This document shows, piece by piece, positions 26,493-35,219 of a stretch of 64,000 nt of DNA. The stretch comes from Paenibacillus cymbidii (lineage in GTDB: Bacteria; Bacillota; Bacilli; Paenibacillales; NBRC-103111): positions 62,001 through 126,000 of the forward strand of contig NZ_SHLX01000021.1 in the NCBI RefSeq assembly GCF_004764705.1. The letters run 5' to 3'. The position numbers were made by a program, and so were the translations under genes. The notes beneath the pieces were generated by a model. It was given only the letters and a program-made list of their open reading frames with translations. It did not search any database and was not told the DNA's origin. Each line of letters opens with the position of its first letter. Position 1 is the stretch's first letter.

Positions 26493-27389
26493 TCACGAGC
26501 CGATATCCGCCCTTCGTTTTTGCGGGCTTTCGTACCGGCTCTTCGGAATGTACACGCTGTCGTTGATCACGTTGATGACGATGTCGCCCTGCAGCTTCTG
26601 CATATATTCCTGCGGCGACACATGGGTGATTTTTTTGAACAGCCGACTGAAATAGTGGATATTTTCGAAGCCAAGCGTTTTCGCAAGCCGCGTAATGTTC
26701 GTTTCCGAATGCAGCATCAGTTCCTTGGCCTTCTGCACCTTCATGTGGTTGATATACTGTACCGGACTGGTGCCGAAGCTGCGCTTGAACAACGTGCAGA
26801 AATAAGATTCGCTGTAGCCGGCAATGCCGGCGAGCTCGTCGATATGGATCACTTTGCCGCAATTGGCGTGAATGTACCGCATCACTTCCCCGAGCTCGTC
26901 GCTTGCGGCGTTGCGATTCCAATGGGTGTCGAGACTGTGCCGCGCCTTGGCGCTTTCCGCCGCCGTTTCCCTGCGCAGCATGTTCAGCAGCAATTCCGTG
27001 AAGCGGATGTTGATCAGTTCCTGCGAATATTCGTAAGCGCACAACGCTTCGTTCAGCACGTCCTTGATGATGTTGTCCTCATGCGGCGTCAGGTCGTTAA
27101 CGCGGTACTTCAGGTTGTTGAGCTTGCTTGCAAAGCTGTGGCCGCACGTAAACTTAAAATTGATCGTCGTCAAGCTCTCCAGGCTGTGGATTTCGTGGTC
27201 CGCATGAATCGGAATCAGATACAGCTCGCCCTTGGCGACGTTGTACGTCGCATCGTTGACCACAATTTGCCCGATCCCGTCCAGCACATAGATGTAATGA
27301 AAGAAGTGATGCGAGTGGCGTTCGATGTAATAGCCCGAATTGTACTTCAACTTGACGATCCGGTGCATCTGCAAGCCAAGATCCAGCAT
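26493..27389 (-). CDS. AraC-family transcriptional regulator
   Basis: A 298-residue regulator. The N-terminal cupin-like domain has YYIERHSHHFFHYIYVLDG and KGELYLIPIHADHEIHSL, a pattern for sugar-responsive AraC proteins. The C-terminal HTH pair is VIHIDELAGIAGYSESYFCTLFKRSFG and ITRLAKTLGFENIHYFSRLFKKITHVSP. ATG 27389 has an AAGGAGTG site 7-8 bases upstream. It lies between the importer genes (upstream) and the acid-sugar operon (downstream), all on the minus strand, so it is the best candidate for activating both. It also has its own extended -10 promoter in front. Confidence 0.9.
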   Translation of the reverse strand: MLDLGLQMHRIVKLKYNSGYYIERHSHHFFHYIYVLDGIGQIVVNDATYNVAKGELYLIPIHADHEIHSLESLTTINFKFTCGHSFASKLNNLKYRVNDLTPHEDNIIKDVLNEALCAYEYSQELINIRFTELLLNMLRRETAAESAKARHSLDTHWNRNAASDELGEVMRYIHANCGKVIHIDELAGIAGYSESYFCTLFKRSFGTSPVQYINHMKVQKAKELMLHSETNITRLAKTLGFENIHYFSRLFKKITHVSPQEYMQKLQGDIVINVINDSVYIPKSRYESPQKRRADIGS

Positions 27390-27443
27390 CGGGAACACTC
27401 CTTGGGTTTGGTGAATGCGTGAATGCGGTTTCAAGCTACTGCC

Positions 27444-27452
27444 ATTATAGCA
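27444..27452 (-). promoter_or_regulatory. extended -10 promoter of the AraC gene
   Basis: TGCTATAAT on the minus strand (consensus -10 with the TG extension) lies 55 bases before the AraC start, in the 78-base gap behind the permease gene. No good -35 hexamer is visible. Confidence 0.55.
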
Positions 27453-27467
27453 TGCGCCGCAGTGCAA

Positions 27468-28343
27468 TTACCCCTTGATCGCCCCCAGCATGATGCCCTT
27501 GGTAAAATATTTTTGAGCGAACGGGTATACCAGCAGAATCGGAAACATGCCGATAAAAATGATGGCCGCGCGCAAATTGACCGGATTGATCAGAACCGAA
27601 CCTTCGACCACGGTAGGCAGCGTTTCCGAAGTCGCGCTCGGCTGAATCGTCAGCTGGTACAGCATGACCTGAATCGGATACAGCTTCGTCTTCTGCAAAT
27701 AAATGATCGGCGACAAATAGGCGTTCCAGATGCCAACCGCGTAAAAAACGGCGATCGTCGCTATGATCGGAGCCGACAGCGGAATAAAAATGCTGCGCAT
27801 TACCCTGAAATCGTTGGCGCCGTCGATGAAAGCCGATTCCTCCAGCTCCACGGGCAACGTATCCAGAAACGTTCGCGTCACGATGAGCAGGAATACATTG
27901 ATCGCTCCCGGAATTACCATCGACCAGATGGTGCCGACCAGCCCCAAGTTTTTGACCAGCAAATAATGCGGGATCAGCCCGCCGTCGAACAGCATCGTGA
28001 AAAAAATCAGCAGCATGAACACATGGCGCCCCACGAAACGCTGCCGCGACAGGCAATAAGCGGCGACGTACGTCAGCGAAACGGCGACGACCGTGCCCAG
28101 CACGGCGTACAGCACCGAATTGTACATCGCCCGGGGAATGCCGAATTGATTGCGGAACAAGATTTGCTCGTAGGTCTCCAGGTTGAAGCCGCGCGGATAC
28201 AGAAACACTTTGCCCGCCTGCACGTAGGCGCCGTCGCTGAGGGAAACGGCTATAATGTTGACGAACGGGTAGGCGCACGCCAGCGCGATCAAGATAAGTA
28301 TCGAATAATTGACAACATCGAAAGTGCTTAACCTGTTGTTCAT
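27468..28343 (-). CDS. carbohydrate ABC transporter permease (LplC/YtcP-like)
   Basis: A 291-residue inner-membrane permease with six predicted spans. The EAA loop that docks the ATPase is EESAFIDGANDFRVMRSIFIPLSAP, and the C-terminus ends in YFTKGIMLGAIKG, characteristic of LplC-type permeases in Paenibacillus. It follows the partner permease by 16 bases. No ATPase gene is present locally; such importers normally borrow a shared MsmX/MsmK-type ATPase. Confidence 0.93.
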   Translation of the reverse strand: MNNRLSTFDVVNYSILILIALACAYPFVNIIAVSLSDGAYVQAGKVFLYPRGFNLETYEQILFRNQFGIPRAMYNSVLYAVLGTVVAVSLTYVAAYCLSRQRFVGRHVFMLLIFFTMLFDGGLIPHYLLVKNLGLVGTIWSMVIPGAINVFLLIVTRTFLDTLPVELEESAFIDGANDFRVMRSIFIPLSAPIIATIAVFYAVGIWNAYLSPIIYLQKTKLYPIQVMLYQLTIQPSATSETLPTVVEGSVLINPVNLRAAIIFIGMFPILLVYPFAQKYFTKGIMLGAIKG

Positions 28344-28359
28344 GGGTTCTCCTTCCCGA

Positions 28360-29274
28360 TCAGAACAGCTTGGAGCTGGAATACCGTTTCGCCAGCGCGT
28401 TCGCCGCCAGCACCAGACTCAGGGCAACGACGCTTTGGAACAATCCGACCGCGGCGGCATACGAGTAATCGGGAAACCCGTTGGCCGGAAAAGCTTTGCG
28501 GTACACGAACGAAGCGAGCACGTCCGCCACGTCGTACAAATTCGGATTGTACATCAGCAGAATCGTTTCCAGATCGACACTGAGAATCGAACCGATGCGC
28601 AGGATGAGCAAAATAATGATCGTGCTCGAAATGCCGGGAAGGGTGACATGCCACATTTTGCGCCAGCGGCTCGCGCCGTCGATTTCGGCCGCTTCGTACA
28701 GGCTTTGATCGATGCTGGTCATCGCCGCCAAATAAATGATCGCCCCGTAGCCGAACCCTTGCCAGATCATCAGCCCGTTGTACAGGGAGCGGAAATAAGC
28801 CGGGTCGAGCATAAAATAAAACGGGCCCGCCTGGAAGACGTTGTACAGCACGACGTTGACGATGCCCTGCTGGGGAGCGAGCAGGGAGTACAGGATGGCA
28901 ACGGCAACCGCGGAAGAAATGAAATAGGGGAAGAAGGTAACCGATTGCACAAGCCGCTTCAGGAAACGATGCTTCACTTCGTTAAGGAATAACGCGAACA
29001 GGATCGGCGCCGGAAATCCGAACAAAATACTGTACAGCGCAAGAACGACGGTGTTTTTGAACAGCTTGTAGAAATACGGGTCTGTCAGCATGCTGCGGAA
29101 ATGATTCAATCCCGCCCACGGGCTGCCCCATATGCCCTGAAACGGGCTGTAATTTTTGAATACGATCAGAATTCCGTACAGCGGCACGTATTTGAAAATG
29201 ACGAAATAGATCAGGCAGGGGAGAAACATCAGGTAGAGCAGCCGAACCGACCATATTTTGCGCAATAAGATCAT
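28360..29274 (-). CDS. carbohydrate ABC transporter permease (LplB/YtcP-like)
   Basis: A 304-residue membrane permease. It starts MILLRKIWSVRLLYLMFLPCLIYFVIFKYVPLYG, the conserved LplB N-terminus, and has EAA loop YEAAEIDGASRWRKMWHVTLPGIS. I chose ATG 29274 because it puts GGAGGAG 8 bases upstream; ATG 29280 would be only 2 bases from it. It forms the membrane channel with the downstream permease, receiving substrate from the lipoprotein encoded upstream. Confidence 0.93.
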   Translation of the reverse strand: MILLRKIWSVRLLYLMFLPCLIYFVIFKYVPLYGILIVFKNYSPFQGIWGSPWAGLNHFRSMLTDPYFYKLFKNTVVLALYSILFGFPAPILFALFLNEVKHRFLKRLVQSVTFFPYFISSAVAVAILYSLLAPQQGIVNVVLYNVFQAGPFYFMLDPAYFRSLYNGLMIWQGFGYGAIIYLAAMTSIDQSLYEAAEIDGASRWRKMWHVTLPGISSTIIILLILRIGSILSVDLETILLMYNPNLYDVADVLASFVYRKAFPANGFPDYSYAAAVGLFQSVVALSLVLAANALAKRYSSSKLF

Positions 29275-29310
29275 CTTCATTTCTCCTCCACAACACTTGC
29301 AATTAGGACA

Positions 29311-29337
29311 AAATGAGGCCGTCAACGGACCTCATTT
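29311..29337 (-). terminator. intercistronic hairpin between solute-binding protein and permeases
   Basis: AAATGAGGCCGT, two bases, ACGGACCTCATTT (one mismatch) forms a ~12-bp stem just after the binding-protein stop. Such hairpins usually protect the abundant upstream mRNA segment and reduce downstream expression. No T run follows, so it is probably not a full terminator. Confidence 0.65.
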
Positions 29338-29371
29338 CATCCCCGTTATTCAGCTTCCGCGGCGGCGCGGA

Positions 29372-31030
29372 TCACTTCACGCTCTGCAAATATTTCTTGT
29401 AGGCGTCCTGCCAGATGGCGCTTGCCTTCTTGTAGCCCAATTTGTCCATGTCGCTCAGGAACGCGTCCCATTCGCTCATCGGCTTCTTGCCGGTAATGAA
29501 TTGCGTGACCCACTGGTTGCCCTTGTCGCCATACTGCAGCGTCAAGTCGTTCATCTGCTTCTGCTGGTCGAGCGTCAGCGTCACGTACGGAACCTTCGGT
29601 ATGAACGGCGCGAGCATGTTCAGTTGGTTCTGCATATCGGCATCCTGCAGGGCAATGCCCGCTTCCGCATCGGGCGGAGCGAAGAACACGGCGAAATCCT
29701 TGTTCAGCGTCGTCCACGACTTGCCTTGCGACTGCTCGTCGACCGTCTGCTCGAAGGTGACGAGGAACTTCTTTTTGCCGTTCTCGACCTTGTACGACTG
29801 CCCTTCGATGCCCCACCGCCGCAGCGTCGTGCCTTCGGGACTGAACAGATAGTCGAGGAACTTGACAGGCGCTTCCGGATGCTTCGATTTGGCGCTGACC
29901 GCCATGGTTCGCCCATCCTCATAAGGCGCGGTAGTGGCGAGAAATTGTTTGCCGTCGGCAATGTTTTTCAGCGGCGCCATCGACGTGAACGTGTAGGCCG
30001 GGTCGGTCTTGCGGCCCGCAGCCTGCCACTCTCTGGCGCGCAGCGGCGTGCGGAACGTGATGGCCGCGTTGCCGGTGACCATTTTCTGCGTCAGGCTCTC
30101 TTCATTATTGGCGAAGTTGGCCGATTCCGGATCGAGCAGCCCTTCCGTATACAGCATGTTCAAGTATTCGATCATCTTCTTGAAGCCGGGGGAGAAATAG
30201 TCGGTGCCTCCTCCGGTGGGCGAATAAATGCCGGTCAACGTGCCGTCCGCGTTCAGCTTCGACTCGGCGCCGAACACGTGGCCGAGGGCGAGATATTGTA
30301 GCGACGACCCTTCGAACGCCAGCGGGAAAAAGGTGCGCGCCGAATTCGCCTTCTTCATCGCGCGCAGCGCTTCCGTCAATTCATCCGCCGTCGTTGGCGC
30401 CTTGAGATTAAGCTTGTCGAGCAAATCCTTGCGGTACGCCCACGAATACGTCGGCACCATCGCCCGCTGGTTCGGCACGGAAAATATTTTGCCCTGGTCG
30501 TTCGTAATGAATGCCTTGAAGCCGGGGTTGGCGTCGATAAACTTCTGCACGTTGGGCGCGTATTTCTTGAACAGCGGCGCCAGATCGACGAGCGCGCCCT
30601 GGCTGCCGTATTGCTCCGCCTGCGCCTTGCTCAAATACAGCGAGTCCGGAATATCCTGCGAAGCCATTTTCAAATCGACGTTTTTGATGTAGCCGTTGTC
30701 GCGCGGCCCGCCGCCGATAAACTCGACCTGCACCTGCTCCTTCTCCAGCAAGTCCTTGGTCAGCTGCGGCAAAATATGATAGTTTTTAATGTCCTGCAGC
30801 GGCTTCCCCCCGCCGACCAGCTCATCGTACACCATCAGCTGAAACTTGATCGCCTCTTTCGCGGCCGACGCCCCGGCACCTGCGCTCGGACTGGCGCTGC
30901 CGGTGCTGCTGTCGCCTGTTTTGCCCCCCTTGCTGCAGGCCGCAACGACAACAACGCAGAGCAGCACAATCGCGGCAACGTAAACCGACTTGACCCATCT
31001 TCCTCCTGACACGGCTCTCCCCACCCTCAT
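29372..31030 (-). CDS. extracellular solute-binding lipoprotein (LplA-type, ABC sugar importer)
   Basis: A 552-residue binding protein. The N-terminus has a hydrophobic segment and lipobox VVVAACSKGG (lipid Cys32), then a Ser/Gly/Ala-rich linker, then a large two-lobed solute-binding domain of the Paenibacillus LplA type (about 500 residues). It captures an oligosaccharide or sugar acid outside the cell and hands it to the two downstream permeases. The start is ambiguous: ATG 31030 has no strong ribosome site. A perfect AGGAGG lies inside codons 9-10 and is followed by an out-of-frame ATG, which could mean a small indel near the start. Confidence 0.9.
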   Translation of the reverse strand: MRVGRAVSGGRWVKSVYVAAIVLLCVVVVAACSKGGKTGDSSTGSASPSAGAGASAAKEAIKFQLMVYDELVGGGKPLQDIKNYHILPQLTKDLLEKEQVQVEFIGGGPRDNGYIKNVDLKMASQDIPDSLYLSKAQAEQYGSQGALVDLAPLFKKYAPNVQKFIDANPGFKAFITNDQGKIFSVPNQRAMVPTYSWAYRKDLLDKLNLKAPTTADELTEALRAMKKANSARTFFPLAFEGSSLQYLALGHVFGAESKLNADGTLTGIYSPTGGGTDYFSPGFKKMIEYLNMLYTEGLLDPESANFANNEESLTQKMVTGNAAITFRTPLRAREWQAAGRKTDPAYTFTSMAPLKNIADGKQFLATTAPYEDGRTMAVSAKSKHPEAPVKFLDYLFSPEGTTLRRWGIEGQSYKVENGKKKFLVTFEQTVDEQSQGKSWTTLNKDFAVFFAPPDAEAGIALQDADMQNQLNMLAPFIPKVPYVTLTLDQQKQMNDLTLQYGDKGNQWVTQFITGKKPMSEWDAFLSDMDKLGYKKASAIWQDAYKKYLQSVK

Positions 31031-31083
31031 CTCATTATGATCCCGACGATCCCGTCATGACAGCGTCTTCATCTCTTGCTATC

Positions 31084-31117
31084 ACTATACAACTTCGTTT
31101 GCCAAGAAGATTTACAC
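31084..31117 (-). promoter_or_regulatory. probable promoter/activator site of the first importer operon
   Basis: On the minus strand GTGTAAA (31111-31117), 21 bases, then TATAGT (31084-31089). No good -35 is present, consistent with an activated promoter. The layout matches that at 26349-26382. Confidence 0.5.
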
Positions 31118-31149
31118 ATTTCTTCGCAGTTGCTTACAATATTTTTGGC

Positions 31150-32724
31150 CTACGCTTTAAACTCCAGGCCGTAGATCGAAGCGGCATCCATGCGGAAGCG
31201 CAGCATGACGGCTTGCCCGGGCGCGATGCCCATATCGCCGTGGTTGCGCCACGTGACCAGGGTACGGTGATGGTCGCCGACAAGCGGCACCGCCTCGGCA
31301 AATTCCCGTCCCGGCAGCGGGTTGCCGTCCACGTCGGCCGCCTCGATCCGGATCGATCCGCCGCGGGTCGTCACGGCGTTGATCCGCAGCTTCGCCCCCG
31401 GGGGAACGATCGCCGTCGTGGCGAACTCTCCCTTGCCTTCCGCTTCCACCGCAACCATCCGCCCCTTGGGCCAGATCGCATAGCCCACATTACGTTGCGC
31501 ATTGACCCGCGGATACTTGTGCGGCACGTTCCAGCCCGTATACGGCAGCGCAAAATCGCCATTTGGCAATTCGAGCAAATTCGGCGAAGCGAACAGGCAC
31601 CCGCCGTCCCAGGCGCCAAAATCGGCCGTGCGGAATACGGGGTCATGCGACACCGGACTCCAGTTCAAGCCGTTCCGGCTCGAATACAGCATGAGATGCG
31701 TGTGATCCCCGCCGCCCAGCTGCCACACCGTCGGGAACATCAGGCGATGATCCGGCGCGCCGGGAATCGTCGTGTAGCAGTTCGTATAAAAGACTTCGTT
31801 GGGCTTCATCGTCGCCGAAGGCTCGACGATAATTTCCGGCAGCGGGAAGTGGCGGAAGTCGCCCGATACGGTGCGGTTGATCGAACGGCGCGCATGCACA
31901 AACATCTCGCCGTAGGCGTCGTCCGCATACGCCTCCGCCTGAGGCGCCGATGACCAGCCCCGCGAATACAGCACGAACTTGCCCAGCCGGGCGTCGTAAT
32001 ACCCGGTCACCTGCGTATCGGCATGCGTCACGCACAGCGGTTCCTCGATAAACTTCCAGCGCAAGCCGTCGCCGGAAACAGCGCCGCGTATGCCCACGAT
32101 CATGCGGTCGCTGCGTTTGGCAATAGACTCGACGTCCTGCGGCCACCGGCTGGCGTACTGCCGATATTCCTCCAGGGAAAGCGATTCTTCGCACACATAC
32201 TTGTACCGTTCTTCCTCGGAGTTCGGGTCGACGAATACGGTGCCGGTAAACCCGGTATCGGGACCGTGGACCAGGTTGTTGTTCGTGTTGCCGTTGTAGG
32301 CGACAATGCCGCAATTCGGCCTAACCCAGTTCATCCCGTCCTCCGATTCGAAGTAGATGAGGTAGCTCGATTTGAGCTTGGACAACGACGATCCTCTGCT
32401 CGTATTCCCCCATGCGCGATAACGGTTGTTCTCTTGCAGCATCGTACCGATATTGATCCCGTTCTTTTCCCATTCGTGGCCTTCGAACGGAAACAGGGGG
32501 CCCGACCGGATCGCCGGACGGACGGTGAGCTTGATGCCCGCAGGATGATCCCGCGTTCGCAGCTCGGCGTCAAGCGGCCCTTGATCTCCATTGACGGAAA
32601 CGCGATTGCCTTGTCCGTCGACCCAATCGAACGATCCTTGGCGAACATAAAACCAACTGGTAAACACCAATCGATGGCCCGTCAGCTCATAAGGCTCCCC
32701 TACGCGATACACCTCGGCACACAT
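31150..32724 (-). CDS. glycosidase-like beta-propeller protein (GH32/GH43-type fold suspected)
   Basis: A 524-residue cytoplasmic protein without a signal peptide. It has repeated patterns seen in five-bladed propeller glycosidases and sialidase-like proteins: YLIYFESEDGMNWVRP, MIVGIRGAVSGDGLRWKFIEEPL, LGKFVLYSRG, HTHLMLYSSRNGLNWSPV and LLELPNGDFALPYTGW. The recurring S-DG-NW motif is an Asp-box-like signature. The C-terminal ~100 residues form a beta-sandwich-like region. Catalytic acids cannot be assigned. ATG 32724 has AAGGAG 8 bases upstream. It sits just upstream of the importer promoter and may supply sugar breakdown, by position only. Confidence 0.7.
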   Translation of the reverse strand: MCAEVYRVGEPYELTGHRLVFTSWFYVRQGSFDWVDGQGNRVSVNGDQGPLDAELRTRDHPAGIKLTVRPAIRSGPLFPFEGHEWEKNGINIGTMLQENNRYRAWGNTSRGSSLSKLKSSYLIYFESEDGMNWVRPNCGIVAYNGNTNNNLVHGPDTGFTGTVFVDPNSEEERYKYVCEESLSLEEYRQYASRWPQDVESIAKRSDRMIVGIRGAVSGDGLRWKFIEEPLCVTHADTQVTGYYDARLGKFVLYSRGWSSAPQAEAYADDAYGEMFVHARRSINRTVSGDFRHFPLPEIIVEPSATMKPNEVFYTNCYTTIPGAPDHRLMFPTVWQLGGGDHTHLMLYSSRNGLNWSPVSHDPVFRTADFGAWDGGCLFASPNLLELPNGDFALPYTGWNVPHKYPRVNAQRNVGYAIWPKGRMVAVEAEGKGEFATTAIVPPGAKLRINAVTTRGGSIRIEAADVDGNPLPGREFAEAVPLVGDHHRTLVTWRNHGDMGIAPGQAVMLRFRMDAASIYGLEFKA

Positions 32725-32765
32725 TCGCATCGCTCCTTTTCTGGCAAACTGATGATGCTTCCCCT

Positions 32766-32824
32766 ACTATAGCAGTTCGGTTGCCGGCTGTATTTGTCCA
32801 ATGATTCGCACTCTCTTACACATT
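32766..32824 (-). promoter_or_regulatory. possible promoter region of the glycosidase-like gene
   Basis: An extended -10 TGCTATAGT (TATAGT at 32766-32771 on the minus strand) lies about 40 bases before the start. A AATGTGTAA box (32816-32824) identical over 9 bases to the one upstream of the importer operon (31112-31120) lies 44 bases farther, about two helical turns farther than there. Confidence 0.4.
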
Positions 32825-32861
32825 ATTATGAGGACGGGCGCCTTGCCGTTTGTGAATGATG

Positions 32862-32904
32862 AAAAGCGGCTGTACGGGAAATCATTCCCCATACAACCGC
32901 TTCG
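32862..32904 (-). terminator. terminator after the AraC gene
   Basis: AAGCGGTTGTATGGGGAA pairs imperfectly with TTCCCGTACAGCCGCTT across a 4-base loop on the minus strand, followed by TT. It is about 25 bases past the AraC stop at 32929. Confidence 0.75.
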
Positions 32905-32928
32905 TATTGGCGTTGCCGGTTCCGGCCG

Positions 32929-33813
32929 TCAGCCGTCCGCACGCTTCCGGCTGCGGTATTGCACCGGCGGCATGCCGCACCAGCGGCGGAACTGCCGGCT
33001 GAACGCCGCCGCGCACGAATAGCCGAGCCGGTCGCCGATCGTTTCGAGCGACAGGTCGCCGCGGTCGATCAGCTCCTTTGCCTTGTTCATCTTCAGCAGG
33101 CTTAAGTAGTGGCGCGGCGCAATCCCGTACAGCTTCTTGAACACATCGCTCAGATGGCTGCGGCTGATATACAGCTCCCTGGCGATGGCGTCGATGGAAA
33201 GCTCCTGCAGGACGGCGTCCTGCAGCAGGCGTTCGATCGTGCGGGCCAGCTCGATTTCGGCCGGTTTGATCGCCGGTCGGCCCGTTACGGCATGCGGTCC
33301 CCTAGCTGCGGAAAGCTGCCAAATTTCCCGCAGGATGAGCAGGAAAGCGGCTTGATACGCCAAGCGGTCCGCGGCTTTGAGCACCGGCTTCAGCTGCTGG
33401 CTGATCCCGCTTTGCTTCGCAGCGCCAAAGCCGAACAACTCTTTCAGTTCGCCGAACAGGCGGCGCAGCGCCGGCGTGCTTTGGCGGATATGGATATAAG
33501 GCGCCGCGCTGGCTTCGTGACGCATGCCGCTGTCAAGCAGATCGAAATGAACGGAGAAATAGGCAAACGCTTGGCCGGATACGTTAATCGTGCTGTGCGT
33601 GACGCCCGGCATGATGACAAGCCATTGTCCGACAGAGACATCCACCGCTTCGCCCTGCACCCATTCGTGCAGCACGCCTTCGTCGCAATACAGCAGCTCG
33701 CAGCCTTGATGGACGTGCTGGCGGAACGACCAGCCCGCGGGCTGCACCGAATAATGGCCGCCGCCGAGCGAAACGGCGGAGCCGATGGCCGGAAACGAAA
33801 TTTTGCGATCCAT
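32929..33813 (-). CDS. AraC-family transcriptional regulator
   Basis: A 294-residue regulator with a cupin-like N-terminus (FRQHVHQGCELLYCDEGVLHEWVQG and QWLVIMPGVTHSTINV) and a C-terminal HTH pair: LSIDAIARELYISRSHLSDVFKKLYG and LETIGDRLGYSCAAAFSRQFRRWCGMPP. The start has an AAGGGGG site 8 bases upstream. It is divergent from the PhyH dioxygenase gene, a classic arrangement for a regulator and its target. The inducer is unknown. Confidence 0.9.
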   Translation of the reverse strand: MDRKISFPAIGSAVSLGGGHYSVQPAGWSFRQHVHQGCELLYCDEGVLHEWVQGEAVDVSVGQWLVIMPGVTHSTINVSGQAFAYFSVHFDLLDSGMRHEASAAPYIHIRQSTPALRRLFGELKELFGFGAAKQSGISQQLKPVLKAADRLAYQAAFLLILREIWQLSAARGPHAVTGRPAIKPAEIELARTIERLLQDAVLQELSIDAIARELYISRSHLSDVFKKLYGIAPRHYLSLLKMNKAKELIDRGDLSLETIGDRLGYSCAAAFSRQFRRWCGMPPVQYRSRKRADG

Positions 33814-33885
33814 GGACGATGCCCCCTTATCGCCATCTTAGCCGATTTTGGCGACAAAAGGTTAAGTTTTGTGCCCGAATGTTCA

Positions 33886-33914
33886 TTTTCACGCCCAATT
33901 CGGCGACGTATGAT
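33886..33914 (+). promoter_or_regulatory. promoter of the PhyH dioxygenase gene
   Basis: TTTTCA (33886-33891), 17 bases, TATGAT (33909-33914). The -10 matches 5/6 of consensus and the -35 matches 4/6. Located in the divergent gap with the AraC gene. Confidence 0.5.
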
Positions 33915-33979
33915 TGAGGCAGAACATCGGAACGCTGCAACTTCAGATGATGGAGCAAACGAAAAGGAGCGAATGGTCA

Positions 33980-34834
33980 ATGGCGCATGTGCTTACGCAG
34001 GAGCAGATCGATTTTTACCGCACGAATCATTATTTGCTTGTCAAACAGGTCGTCCCACTGGAAGCGATCGAGCTGGCGACGGGCATTATGGAGAAGTGGG
34101 TCGACCGGCTGGTCGACGGCTGGTACGAACAAGGACTGCTGACCGACAAAATGGCCCAGCTCGACGTGACCCGCCGGTTGGTCGACACCTGGCAGGCAGC
34201 GGGCAAGCCCCGCTATATCCGCAGCCCGCGGCGCGATATCGTCTGCCGGGAAACGTTCGATTTTCTCCGCCATCCGCGGCTGGTGGACGTTGCGGCCGAC
34301 CTGCTCGGCAGCGACGAAATTTCCGTGCACGGCACGTTCAACAGCCGGCCGAAGCTGCCCGACCAGAAGTGGACCGATACCCCGTGGCACCAGGACGCGC
34401 AGTATTACCGCGAGGCGGAGCACAAACACGTCATGTCGATGTGGATTCCGCTGCAGCGAGTCACCGAACGCAACAGCTGTCTGCAGGTCGCTCCCGGCTT
34501 CTTTACGGACCATCTGCGCGACGGTCATGTCGATGACGAATCCGGCTTCCTCGGCTTGAGCAAGGAGGACGCCGCGCAGCTGAAAGGCGTCTCGATCGAA
34601 ATGGAGGCGGGCGATGCGCTCGTGTTCAACCAACTGCTGCCTCACCGCGCGCTGTCCAATCAATCGGACGCGGTGCGCTGGTCGATGGACATGCGCTTCG
34701 AATCGACGCCGGATGCCACCGAAAGCGGCAAAGCGCTCGGCTTCGTCGCCCGCAGCGCCGCGGATCCCGCCTCCGTCACGACGTATGAAGCATGGCTGGC
34801 CAAATGGGCTCACATGCCGGCAGGCAGCTATTAA
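33980..34834 (+). CDS. phytanoyl-CoA dioxygenase (PhyH) family protein
   Basis: A 284-residue Fe(II)/2-oxoglutarate dioxygenase. The iron ligands are His137 and Asp139 in WHQDAQYY and His222 in LLPHRALSNQS; Arg233 in AVRWSMDMR probably binds 2-oxoglutarate. It hydroxylates an unknown small molecule. ATG 33980 is chosen with AAAAGGAGC upstream; an in-frame start at 33914 would overlap the predicted -10. Its promoter faces away from the AraC gene at 32929-33813, which probably regulates it. No neighbouring gene suggests a substrate. Confidence 0.88.
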   Translation: MAHVLTQEQIDFYRTNHYLLVKQVVPLEAIELATGIMEKWVDRLVDGWYEQGLLTDKMAQLDVTRRLVDTWQAAGKPRYIRSPRRDIVCRETFDFLRHPRLVDVAADLLGSDEISVHGTFNSRPKLPDQKWTDTPWHQDAQYYREAEHKHVMSMWIPLQRVTERNSCLQVAPGFFTDHLRDGHVDDESGFLGLSKEDAAQLKGVSIEMEAGDALVFNQLLPHRALSNQSDAVRWSMDMRFESTPDATESGKALGFVARSAADPASVTTYEAWLAKWAHMPAGSY

Positions 34835-34863
34835 AGAGCCGGTTTTGACACGGAGAGAGGGAC

Positions 34864-35180
34864 GTTGTCAGGTTAAGAGCGCCTCCGGCTTGGATGCGGG
34901 GGGAGGCAGGCGACGGGCGAATAACGACGAATAACGGGAAAACCTCCCGCTATTTCAGGCCGAAATGATGAATTTCGCAAAATAACAGGAAAACCTCCCG
35001 CTAATTCTCGCCTTTTCGCCGAATTTCGGTGATTGACGGCAGAATAGCAGGAGGTTTTCCCTTTATTTTTAATTTTTCACGAAAAAATGAAAAAATAACG
35101 GGAGGTTTTCCTGTTATGCCCTCCGGGTTACTGCCATACTGCCGGTGTCCAAGGTTGCCCTGCCGCCTTAACCTGACAAC
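34864..35180. repeat. multi-hairpin repeat, family B, copy 2, bounded by a 14-bp inverted repeat
   Basis: A perfect inverted repeat, GTTGTCAGGTTAAG (34864-34877) and CTTAACCTGACAAC (35167-35180), encloses four hairpin blocks between 34928 and 35118. They include ATAACGGGAAAACCTCCCGC and ATAACGGGAGGTTTTCCTGTTAT. The inner part matches 16604-16740. The repeat ends look like terminal inverted repeats of a small non-coding mobile element, though no target-site duplication is obvious. This stretch (34835-35219) has no gene. Confidence 0.8.
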
Positions 35181-35219
35181 ATCCCCGCCAGCGAACCGGC
35201 TCCTCTCCGTGCACAGAAG

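Noticed and set aside
34864..35180. Insertion sequence
   Set aside because: Inverted-repeat ends are present but no transposase frame; treated as a non-coding repeat element.
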